A stretch of 64,000 nucleotides of DNA, taken from contig JARFIW010000658.1 of the NCBI GenBank assembly GCA_036346225.1, positions 1,736,001-1,800,000 on the forward strand, given 5' to 3'. This DNA is from Platerodrilus igneus. Lineage: Eukaryota > Arthropoda > Insecta > Coleoptera > Lycidae. Of the stretch, positions 47,967 to 56,993 are shown in pieces. Numbering within the stretch: position 1 is the stretch's first letter; every line of letters starts with the position of its first letter. Made by a program: the position numbers and the translations under genes. The notes beneath the pieces were generated by a model, which was not told the origin of the DNA, made no database searches, and saw nothing but the letters and a program-made list of their open reading frames with translations.

Positions 47967-48015
47967 GCGCTCTTCTCTTCTCTTGTCTTGTCTTATCTTA
48001 TTTTATCTTATGATA
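47967..48015. repeat. Degenerate TCTTN pentamer run
   Basis: CTCTTCTCTTCTCTTG then TCTTGTCTTATCTTATTTTA: about nine diverged pentamers. Confidence 0.7.
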
Positions 48016-48101
48016 TCCTGTCTAATTTTGTCTTGTTTACTCTCATGTAATTTTTTTCTTCGTCTCCGCTCATCAAGTTTACCATTTAATGTGAGCATTT
48101 C

Positions 48102-48306
48102 TCAATTTGATTGTAATATTCTAAATTTAATAAGAACATCTTCAATGTGGCGATAATAAATTTTGGTCTAATATGAACGTCCTTCAACTTGACCGTAATG
48201 TTGGAGATTTATTAGAAACGTTCTGTAATGAGGCCGTAATATTTCAGATTTAACCGGAATGTTCTTCAATTTAATAGCAATCCTTTTGTTTTAATTTAAA
48301 CGTTCC
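48102..48306. repeat. 41 bp minisatellite, five diverged units
   Basis: Units of 40, 42, 41, 41 and 41 bp, most starting TCAA(T/C) and ending GAACRTYCT-like, with GTAAT in the middle. Diverged (about 60-70% alike by eye). Confidence 0.75.
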
Positions 48307-49295
48307 ATAATTAACATTTACGATAACTTTTTAATTGCTATGATCAATTTACAAGTAATAATGTGGATAATTACACTCCAGATATTTGTTTGGATAACGA
48401 ACTAAATGCAGTAATAGAACGAAGCTTCGCATTTTTCGATAACTGTATGAATGGATTTTGGTTTGTTCCGTTATTGCGTAGAAGAAATACGCTTTGAACT
48501 TGTATAATTAGATAAAGGAACAAAAGGCATAAGTACCTTCAATATAATGACATTTGTAGCTTCCATTTGACGAAGAAGCTCTGATAGCTCTTTCAGAATT
48601 TGATGCCTAATATTTGTGTATATAAAAGTGTGTTCATAATTAATATTTACCGCTTTTCTTATTATGAGGTAGCAAGAGTAGACCTCTTGTGTCCTCCCTT
48701 TGTTAATTTAATTCAATTTTCTTTACAGCTCCTGCGAAAGTAGTTAATACTATATTCCTCTCTAAGGACTCCCAAGTCCCCCTTAGGGAAACTCTGTGTT
48801 TAAACTTCATGACTTGGTGGCGCCCTCCCCAAACCCCTATTTTGGTATAAATTAAGTCATAGTAAGTGAATAATGTTTTGTAAAAAGAACTACGACCAAT
48901 CCTCATAAGCTCTACCCGAGGAATAGGCCCCTAGCATAGTCGGAAGATATTTGCGTTCCATCATTTTAAGGAAGTCTTTCCTTAAAGTTCACTGCTTTCA
49001 TCAGGGAATATTAAAGAACCCACGGGTTACTTTAATTATTCAATCAACCATTAAACCAGTAACGAGAAATCGTGTAAGAGTGTAGTTCATAAACAATGGG
49101 GCTACACATTCCGTTTCCTGGTTATTCGTAAGACGCGTTATCGGTTGAAAAAACCAGGTGGCGTCTATAATAAACAATTTCTAGAATTTAAGTTAGGGTA
49201 TATGTAAGTTTGGCAGGCTTTAGATTTAAGTTCTTACCGTGCTAACAGTTTTTTTCTTTTTTTAAGATTTTTTTCTTTTATGGCTTTGTCGCGAT

Positions 49296-49889
49296 TGTTA
49301 CATGCCAAAAATCGGCTATGTATCATATTTAGATTAAGTATAAATATGTGAGTGAATTCCCACCACTATTTTAAAATAGACTTGTTCATTTCCGTCATTT
49401 CGGACAGTTGCGTTTGCGCAAAAGAATGTGCAGGCGCAGAGTGATGGGCAAGTGCGCGGTTTGCGACACGACAGGATTATTAGCCACAAGACGTCGAACG
49501 GTAACGTTTACCGGTCTTTTTTTGTCTTTTCTTTTTTTAGGATGTAGGTTCCCTTTTACCTTTATCTTCGAGTACCTTTACCTGTATCCTTGTTGCCTTA
49601 CCTACGAACGACGAAAGAGGAAGACGAATAAATTTGGATCAATAATGGCGTGACGCAACCCACCCGGAAACAACGAGATGCCATGAGATTAACTGCAGGG
49701 CGCGTTTTAAGTGAGTACTTTGCTTTATTTACATTTTAAAGTGCAAATTGTATCATTGTAAACGTGTTTGGTATGTGATACAATTTGACACGTAATTATG
49801 TCATTATTGTGCAATATTGTGAAACGTGGATCGTATCAGTGTTGCCAACTGTAGCAGTGGCGCTGAATACGTACGCAGGAAATGTAATA
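49296..49889 (+). repeat. 3' LTR of Gypsy D
   Basis: 594 bp partner of 44329-44926. Ends AAATGTAATA where the left copy ends AAATGTAACA. Confidence 0.93.
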
Positions 49890-49893
49890 ATAG

Positions 49894-50095
49894 TTTTCTT
49901 CGACTAGCCATTTCATCTTTCGAGATAAATGTACCTTGTTTGGTATCAATTAATATTAGATTTTTCTCAGCTATCTGAATTTCTAGGAATTTTTAGATTG
50001 CATCATTCGCCAGGGAGTTACCCCCATTTTAATTTTTTTTACCAGTAGCAATTTCTAATCATCTCTCCGTTATAACATCTAGAATCCTTTAACCA
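49894..50095 (-). pseudogene. Jockey-like LINE, 5' fragment
   Basis: Minus-strand continuation of the LINE on the far side of Gypsy D: a reading with FLEIQIAEKNLILIDTK. Weak by itself; supported by being the other half of the Gypsy D target site. The upstream limit is approximate. Confidence 0.45.
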
Positions 50096-50483
50096 AACAC
50101 TTAGAGGTATTAACACAAAGAAATTAAGCACACAAAAGTTTAATAATTTATTTTATCCGATTTACAGTTTAATAAACTAATAGAATACAATTTTTACATT
50201 GCAGAGTAAAACATTATTTTATTTTCTTCGTGCAGCTGAATCCAAACAGCTGAAAGTAACCTGTAACAAGAAAGAGGTTAATGTGTTGTTTAAAAAGAGA
50301 GGACGCTTGTTTTCGGTCAATATGACAGATTGTCGTTAATCTAACAATATGTTTTACCGTCCAGCGACACCGCGTGGAGGCAAACACATGTCGCCGGGAG
50401 CGAAGGGATTATCAAGGATAGAGATCGTGGGTGTCTTATAACTAACTTACATGCTACTATAAACAAAAACTTTAAAAAAATAC
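50096..50483. other. No recognised gene
   Basis: Between the LINE and the DNA polymerase remnant. May hold the terminal part of the Polinton-like element, but no terminal inverted repeat was identified. Confidence 0.3.
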
Positions 50484-51566
50484 TTAACCTATAACCTTAT
50501 GCCTCCATGCGTAGGTTGTTGTACTATTAGGAATGACGTACCTTTTGTCATCCTGGCTCGACAAACTAATTTTATTGATTAACTGTGTATAAAGCTGCTG
50601 TTTATGACTCCGAATAGTTACCATGATATGCATAAGGACAGCAGAATTATTATTTACAATATTCCTAAAACTATCAGCACCGATCGCCCTCACAACACTA
50701 CGGCTAATTCCCTTAATCTTTTTTACGATGTCTTTTTCACTTATGATACAATAGGACTTAGCTCTACTGCCCACGAACTCATACACCAAATCACTGCAGA
50801 ACACTTGCCTAACACTTTTTTGTTGACACGCGGGATGTTGTAGTCACTGTTATCAAAATAGTCGATGTTGACACTAATGTCGCTATACAAGTCGTGAGTT
50901 TCTGCACTATACACAAGGGAATTGGTGTCAGTGCACAGGAGTGATAATCTGGGACCATAAAAAGGAATCATGGTGCTATAATGAAAATCATACATTAATA
51001 TTTTGGCTAAATCAAAAATCCTGCGAAAATAGGTTTATTACGTTACTTTTACACGATCCATTTGTATGATCACAGGATCCTCGCCTAGCACCATACAACT
51101 ATTAAAGTTTGGCCTCGCAATCAGGTTATCCGCACACAGTTTACGACCATCGGGCGCCCACCGCGTGATGATTTTGACTTCAACTCTTTTGTCCACATTT
51201 TTCATCGTCTTACCAAAAACGGCGTTGTTTAATAATTTAAAGAAATTTTCTTCAAACTCGTTCTTGGCAGACGCCCGAAGATTGGTGTTTAAGTCAATAT
51301 AGGGTCTTAATCATATTGACTGATCAAATTCAAGTACACGATGTACCGCAGCCAATTTAAGACCATTAAGCAGAGTCTATTGGATGTTGCGGTAGTGGAT
51401 GATGTAGTGCCTCTTGTACAGCAGGGTGGCGAGTAGTTTGGGTGTCTTGGAGGAAGGATTCGGGGGGATCATGGTCTCAGGGCAGAAAGGCAGATCATTG
51501 TGGGGCTCGTTTGGGTATTCTAGATCCACCTACAATGTGTTTCCCCTATCTGCGATAGGAAAAATA

Positions 51567-52960
51567 CGAGGCTTGTTCTATTGAAATCCATCTTTGGTTC
51601 AGGAAAAATTTATTGACAACTAAATTTACAAATACCACTACCACTACGATTATGGCACATATCCCATTGTTTCGTCAACCTATGTATACCCTGCCTAAAG
51701 AAATCTTGTGGCTGTTGCTCGAAGAATTCTTTCACGGCGTTTTGTACATCTTCGTCCAACTGAAAACGGCTACCTTTTAACGCTTTTTTCAGTGGCCCAA
51801 AAATATGAAAATCGCGATAAATCGGGACTATAGGGTGGATGGTCTAATATCCGCCATTTCTTTCGCTGTAGATTTTCTTTCATTACGTTAGCAACATATG
51901 AGGTCGAGCATTGTCTGTTATAATGCCCGACTGTTATAATACATGCAACTATTATAGTCTAAGATATAACCGCTAAAGTTCCGGCGTAATTGGTCAGAGC
52001 CACTACGACAGTTGGCAACACAAAATAAACACGTACATAATATTGCACAAGATATTACGTCATTATTGCGTTTCAAATGGTATTACATACAAAAAATATT
52101 CATTTTAATACCAGAGGCGCCTTATAGGAAAAGATAAAATGTACTCACAAAATGTGGAGCTGTTCACGACCTTACGGTTATTCTTGCGGCAAGAACCGTG
52201 CTCATCTTCATCTCGGGCGTGTTGTTAGACGTGGTTCGGATTGTGCCCTAGTCGAAACCAGATTAATTTGTCTTTCCTCTTCTTGTTTGTAGCGGTACGA
52301 CAGGAATAAGGTGAAGGCAGAGATTCGATAGGGCAAGAGAAAAAAGGAAACCTATATTACCTGAAAGAGAAGACAAAAAAAGACACAGATAAACCTCACT
52401 GTTTGACGTTTCGTTGACTAATGCCGTCGTGTCGGAAAACCGCCACTTCCTTTCCCACTCCACGTCTGCGCATTCTCTGGCGCCGGCGCAACTGTCCCAA
52501 GTTACGAAAATGCACTAGTCTTTTTTTAAAATATTGGCCCGATTTCAGTCACATATTTAAAACTAAAATCAAAAATGATACATAGCCGATTTTTGGTATG
52601 TGAAATGTCGTGAAGCGGAATGACACCACGTGAAAGTTTTCCTGGAGGTTTTCTCTTATTGCTTGATGGAGCTTGTTCAAAGTTTTATTATACAAGTTTG
52701 CGTTGATATGCACACGACGTTCTGTAAATTCTATCAACAAGGGTCCTTCATGGTCGAAAAGAAATGTCAACATGACCTATTGTTAACAACAAACGTCATC
52801 TCAAGGTCGCAATACTTAAAATCGCTGTCAAATATATACCAGAGAAACTGACCAGTAGGAAGTTTACAAACACCACTAACGTTGCAAACGTCAGTTGAGT
52901 GATTACAATTGTTTCCAAAGCTAACCTGACCAAAGATGGGTTTCAATTGAACAAGCTTCG
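51567..52960 (-). mobile_element. Mariner element, internally deleted, split by a solo LTR
   Basis: Terminal inverted repeats about 18/20 alike: CGAGGCTTGTTCTATTGAAA at the left and its near reverse complement ending at 52960; TA duplicated on both sides. Inserted in the DNA polymerase gene. Without the solo LTR only about 700 bp remain, so roughly half of a 1.3 kb mariner is lost. Transposase pieces: LFDHEGPLLIEF and NLYNKTLNKLHQAI (52606-52773), and beyond the solo LTR ANVMKENLQ, HPPYSPDL (third catalytic Asp) and IHRLTKQW-like (51600-51915). Confidence 0.88.
51916..52605 (-). mobile_element. Solo LTR of the tRNA-Lys Gypsy family (690 bp)
   Basis: Target duplication TGTC (51912-51915 and 52606-52609), splitting the mariner transposase exactly at its catalytic LHDNARPH-like box. 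Ends are decayed (TTTCACATACC on the minus strand for TGTTACATGCC), so an old copy. Confidence 0.85.
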
Positions 52961-53805
52961 TATTTAAAATTTCCTGTTTAATGCAGTCGAGCTCTTCACG
53001 TTTTTTAATCCATCTAAAGCGACCCATAGGTAGATGCTGGGACATTGCCCATCCATAGAGGTTATTAGCGTCAAGATACGCCAGGTACTTGGAAGTTTGG
53101 GTGCAATCATAACCATCCATATATTTATTATTAGTTTTGGCATGTCTGTGGCTGCATTGGGTCAAACCTCCTCGTATACTCCTCTTTATAAACTGATGCA
53201 TGTCATCTGTAAATAGGTCCAACTTCACATTGGTATATTTGAGCATGGCATCAAAAGATAGGGAAGGTGCTGTTAAATACCGGCAAGGGTCCAGATCGTA
53301 TGTTTTTAAACAGACGTCCCTGAAATTCTCAAAAGACATGTGCCAACAATAAAACCGTTTTCAAATAGAGGTCGCTGTATTCGCCTAGATTCTTCACCTG
53401 AAATTCCTCCCATACCTCCCTCGCATGCTCATATAGTCTGCATCGCTAATATTTGTTGCGGAAATGTTGTTAAAGAAGGCTGTTTTAGACGGTAGGGTTG
53501 TTTCACCTAATACATCCACTGTGGTGATGTAACTATACGGGAAGACACCCTTTCTACATAGCATAGTAAACTGCTAATTGCTAGGAAAATATCTACGCAT
53601 CTCCCTAAATTGTTGAGATTCCAGGTTCTTTAGTAATTTGTCCAAGCTAGATGACATGAAGCGTAGCGAGTCTATGAATCTGAGCTGGACGGTCGAGTCG
53701 TCATCTTCATCGTTTTCCTCACCCATCAATCGCACGTACTTGGTGAAAGAAATGAAACGCTCCTTATTATTCGGTATTACTTCCACGCGTTCGTTATCAC
53801 AGCCG

Positions 53806-54524
53806 AGGGGGTCTATTCTCGACTTCATGCGTTATTTTTCACTGGTGATAATTATCACCGAAAAATATCGCATGCGAAACTGTTGGAAGCGAAAGTGGTA
53901 TTCTTGACGGGAAATGATATGACATTTTCAATATCGCATGGTATGCGCTGTGTCGTAAATAGATTCGTACGTACATCCCCAAAACAACCAATAGCCGGCC
54001 GACATAGCTATCACATGACAGCATCGACAGTAGAATTAACACAATATACCCTAAGCCTAAATTATCAAAGCGTGCTTGTTTCGGTATTATTACTAGTTTT
54101 TAAATGTTAAGATAATAGGCCACAGTATAAAGAATTAGACCATAATGTTACGTGTTTGAAATGTCGGTCAAGCCAAACGTAAGAACGGGATATTCAATGA
54201 ACAAAAACAGAATTATTGGTACTCAAAGAAAATTTAAGATACGGAAAATTTAATTATAGTCTTACTAAAACGGTCAACAATCCAATCTTATCAACATTTG
54301 CCACGTTTGACGACTACAATAGAGAGAAATTAACCCAAGAACTTTTTTAGGTTAAGCTTTTATATTTACAGTACTTGACATTGACACTTGTTTCATGCGA
54401 TATAATTTTATCGGGTAATAAACACCGCACGTTGCATGCCATGCGATACACATTTGACGTTTTCATGCGAAAATCGTAAATATTGCATGCGAAAAATATC
54501 ACATCTATTCGAGAATACACCCCC
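53806..54524. mobile_element. Foldback/MITE-like element, first copy
   Basis: Begins GGGGGTCTATTCTCGA and ends TCGAGAATACACCCCC. No ORF. Contains the palindrome TCGCATGCGA and GATATTTATC-like repeats. Inserted in the 5' part of the DNA polymerase gene. Confidence 0.7.
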
Positions 54525-54525
54525 A

Positions 54526-55476
54526 GGGGGTGTATTCTCGAAAGACGGTGATATTTATCGCATGCGATATTTTACGATTTTCGCACGAAACGTCGAAGCT
54601 GGGGGTCTATTCTCGAGTTCGTTCGATATATATCATCGGTGATATTTATCACCCAAAAGTATCGCATGCGAAACAGTTCTATGACGACTTGCTATTCTCG
54701 ACAAAATGTGATATGATATTTTAAATATCGAATGAAGTGGGGCATGTCGTAAATAGAATAATAATTAAAGCCAATAGCCAATCGGAACGAAATCACGTGG
54801 TTCAGGAAGCTACTAGATCGTATTTTGTCGGGTAAGATCGAAGTTTGGATGAACGTAATGTTTACTTGCATTAATTACGCCCAACTAACAGAGTTACTTA
54901 TAAATAGACGGCAATTATGCAGCCGTAAATTTTTCTCTAATTTTACAAAAAAAAGCTTGCGAAGAATGGGAAGAAATAGCAACGGAACTGAATGAAATTC
55001 CTGGAATTCAACTTTTTATTAAGCGGAACATACCCATAAACATTTTTTCACTTAAATCAAAAGATAGTATACGCTTATAGAATTGTCTTTTAGTCACTTC
55101 GGCAGCTGTTTCAGCTTCTTCAAACACCTCCAAAACAGCAAATAAAGCTACCTTATCAAAGTTTGCTATAATTGTTAATTATAATTATTTGTCAAACAAC
55201 CGCGAAATAGATTAAAACCAGTGGCAATTTTTTGGTTATGTGCATAGAGAAAAGTCTATGGTTATGTATTATGTCAGTCAATTTTAATATAGTAATCATG
55301 CGCAATACGTGCGCTTTCATGCGATAAAATATATCACTTAGTAGTACACCGCTCTTTGCAGTTCGTGCGATAAATATCTCTTACGAAATTTGAAGAATAC
55401 CAACTTCGACGTTTCGTGCGAAAATCGTACAATATCGCATGCGATAAATATCACCGTCTTTCGAGAATACACCCCC
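54526..55476. mobile_element. Foldback/MITE-like element with 75 bp inverted ends, second copy nested
   Basis: 54526-54600 (GGGGGTGTATTCTCGAAAGA...) is the near-perfect reverse complement of 55402-55476. A second GGGGGTCTATTCTCGA end begins at 54601. The ends are shared with the first copy, and a single A separates CCCCC from GGGGG at each junction. TCGCATGCGA recurs near 54558, 54662 and 55434. Superfamily unknown. Confidence 0.72.
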
Positions 55477-55533
55477 AGGGGGTTGTCTATGCTCAGTGGT
55501 CAATGGTCATCTCGGTGAGAGCAGTGTGAAGCA

Positions 55534-55659
55534 ATGGAGTCTGTAGATGTTGATAATAATCCACATTTTCAAATGGAATTTCAAACTAACATATTTTCTC
55601 GTGACGTGTTAAACAGTCAATTAAATGGTGCACCCCAAATGGAAAATCTACACAGATAA
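55534..55659 (+). CDS. Small ORF, Polinton-associated, unknown
   Basis: 41 residues from ATG (MESVDVDNN) to TAA. No known family. It may be the N-terminus of the next ORF, which lies 30 bp downstream in another frame, after one indel. Confidence 0.4.
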   Translation: MESVDVDNNPHFQMEFQTNIFSRDVLNSQLNGAPQMENLHR

Positions 55660-55688
55660 CTAGGATCTAGGAGGTCGTTTTTTATCAC

Positions 55689-56132
55689 GTGTCTGGATCA
55701 ACCGAGGACGAAACGTTCCAGCTAAAAATAATTATGGCTAATAGCTCGATAGTTATAAACGAATTAGAGTGCCGTAAACTATTCCATATGCGAGAGCTGT
55801 TTGAGTATCAATTTAAGCAGTTGAAAAGTTATGATTTTCCGGTATTATACAATGAATTAGTAGGGTTTGTTGCCAATTCTAATTTAAATGATGGCGATCG
55901 GCTTACTACTCTGACTGAAGGGGAGAAACGAATTAAAATCTTGCTTGAAGGCGAAGTTCGAATTGGCAATATTTTATTCTACAACGAATTGAATCAGAGT
56001 GCCCTAAATGCTTTGGAGCTACGTTTTCCGGATATATTTGTGCGAGACGTGATACGTACAAGAACATTAGTGGAAATGTTTAGACGTTTAAATTTGTTGG
56101 ATTCTGAAGATTATGGGTATGGTGATAACTAG
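55689..56132 (+). CDS. Accessory ORF of the Polinton-like element, unknown function
   Basis: Open for 147 codons; the first ATG is at 55734 (MANSSIVINEL), and the codons before it are open from 55689. Charged, probably helical, soluble, ends in an acidic Tyr/Gly tail (EDYGYGDN). No motif recognised. Position between polymerase and PLA2 on the capsid-gene strand suggests an element gene that has stayed open. Confidence 0.55.
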   Translation: MSGSTEDETFQLKIIMANSSIVINELECRKLFHMRELFEYQFKQLKSYDFPVLYNELVGFVANSNLNDGDRLTTLTEGEKRIKILLEGEVRIGNILFYNELNQSALNALELRFPDIFVRDVIRTRTLVEMFRRLNLLDSEDYGYGDN

Positions 56133-56339
56133 AAAGAGTATTTTATAAAAGACAGTTGTAGTTATAGTAAACAACTACGATCACAGCTCAAGAGATGTTG
56201 ATGTAAATATATTGTTATTGTAAATATATTGTATAAGTAGTTTATGAAACTATATATTGTAAATTTTTTGAAAAAAGTATAAATAGACTTGCTGTTGTTT
56301 ATTTATTTAGTATAGTTTGAGATTTTTCTGAGTAAACAC
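56133..56339. other. Intergenic spacer before PLA2
   Basis: Contains TATAAATAGAC near 56278, a possible TATA box about 60 bp before the PLA2 start. Confidence 0.4.
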
Positions 56340-56729
56340 ATGATTATCTGTTCTGGAGAGGGTTTAATCAACAGCGCTATAAACAGGTTACCGTTTGAGC
56401 TGCATATTCCAGGTTATCAGTACTGCGGTCCTGGTACAAAGTTGAATGAGCGCTTAGCAAGAGGTGATCCTGGAATAAACGAATTGGATAAATTGTGTAA
56501 AGACCACGACATTGCATACTCAAAGTACCCTGATGATCTTCCAGCCAGACACCGAGCAGATAAAATTTTAGAAGAAGAAGCCTGGGGGAGAGTTAAGTCT
56601 AAGGACGCAAAGTTTGGAGAAAAAGTGTCAGCTTGGTTTGTGACAAACGCTATGAAAGCAAAGAGAAAAATGGGTATGGGCTTAAAGAAGAAAATAAGTT
56701 TCAAAGGTGGATTCTTGAAGAAAATATGA
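56340..56729 (+). CDS. Phospholipase A2-like protein (parvovirus VP1u type)
   Basis: 129 residues, intact. Motifs: GYQYCGPGTKL (calcium-binding loop), GDPGINELDKLC and HDIAYS (catalytic His-Asp pair), at about residues 23-63, followed by a charged helix and a Lys/Gly-rich C-terminus. In parvoviruses this domain is part of the minor capsid protein; here it is a free-standing ORF in the Polinton-like gene cluster. Its stop overlaps the next start (ATGA at 56726-56729), as in a compact viral operon-like array. All key residues appear kept. Confidence 0.9.
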   Translation: MIICSGEGLINSAINRLPFELHIPGYQYCGPGTKLNERLARGDPGINELDKLCKDHDIAYSKYPDDLPARHRADKILEEEAWGRVKSKDAKFGEKVSAWFVTNAMKAKRKMGMGLKKKISFKGGFLKKI

Positions 56730-56993
56730 TCCGCAATAGACCGAGTTGGCTCCGACAACTTGAACAAGCTACTATACGTTGGTATTCTAATTGGTAAAAA
56801 AATCATAAAAGGGACTGGTGAGAGAAGCAAAATTAAAGTCCCACGTATTATACCTGTTCCACAGAAAGGTTTTCTACCACTGATTCCGATATTCTCAGGA
56901 CTAAGTGCTCTTGGACCCCGAACAGGAGGTGCTGCGGGGATAGCTAAAGCAGTAAATGATGTCAAGACAGTCAACGAGCAGCTTAAAGGGTAA
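56726..56993 (+). pseudogene. Hydrophobic core/membrane-active protein, N-terminal part
   Basis: ATG at 56726 (MIRNRPSWLRQLEQ); a frameshift near 56770 leads into a basic region and then IIPVPQKGFLPLIPIFSGLSALG, a Gly/Ala-rich hydrophobic segment ending AAGIAKAVND. This segment is characteristic of a Polinton/adintovirus virion core protein with adenovirus pVI/pX-like features. The CR1-like LINE interrupts it; the rest is at 60956-61112. Confidence 0.75.

Larger units (their letters stand above)
45550..49295 (+). other. Long ORF-poor 3' internal region of Gypsy D
   Basis: 3.7 kb with no recognised domain. It includes the (TA)n run at 46712-46747, a pyrimidine-rich pentamer run near 47967-48015 and a 41 bp minisatellite (48102-48306). 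Short open frames (46265-46573, 47382-47642) have no family. It could be decayed env-position sequence or captured DNA. Confidence 0.5.
44329..49889 (+). mobile_element. Ty3/Gypsy LTR retrotransposon D, tRNA-Lys primed, deleted (5561 bp)
   Basis: LTRs at 44329-44926 and 49296-49889, target duplication ATAG (44325-44328 and 49890-49893). LTRs begin TGTTACATGCC and end AAATGTAACA/AAATGTAATA. The internal region starts GTGGCGCCCAACGTG, a tRNA-Lys primer-binding site. Gag, protease, RT and RNase H are missing: tRNA-like sequence joins integrase directly. About 3.7 kb of non-coding sequence separates integrase from the 3' LTR. Same family as the solo LTRs at 5802, 51916 and 60296. Confidence 0.92.
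50484..53806 (-). pseudogene. Polinton protein-primed DNA polymerase B
   Basis: Replicates linear Polinton/adintovirus genomes. Pieces on the minus strand, N to C: 53574-53806 (CDNERVEVIPNN, FISFTKYV, RFIDSLRFMSSSLDKL); 53340-53573 in another frame (RKGVFPY, then [19 protein letters not shown]); 52963-53339 (YLTAPSLSFDAML, FIKRSIRGGLTQCS, YLDANNLYGWAMSQ = motif A region); 51060-51530 (DLPFCPE, FFKLLNNAVFGKTMKNV = motif B); 50741-50995 (LLCTDTNSLVY = motif C, with Asn where the family has the second catalytic Asp; then NKKVLGK); and 50484-50804 (EFVGSRAKSYC). Broken by a mariner at 51567-52960 and several shifts/stops. The first nine residues of the 53828 reading come from the foldback insertion, not the polymerase. 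Confidence 0.92.

Noticed and set aside
50604..50843. Plus-strand open frames over the polymerase region
   Set aside because: They are the antisense of recognised polymerase coding sequence.
52782..52960. Polymerase coding continuing after NTKL
   Set aside because: The reading runs into the mariner terminal repeat and its leader; open by chance.
53806..53828. Natural start of the polymerase reading at 53828
   Set aside because: Those first codons lie in the end of the foldback element; the polymerase similarity begins at about 53806.
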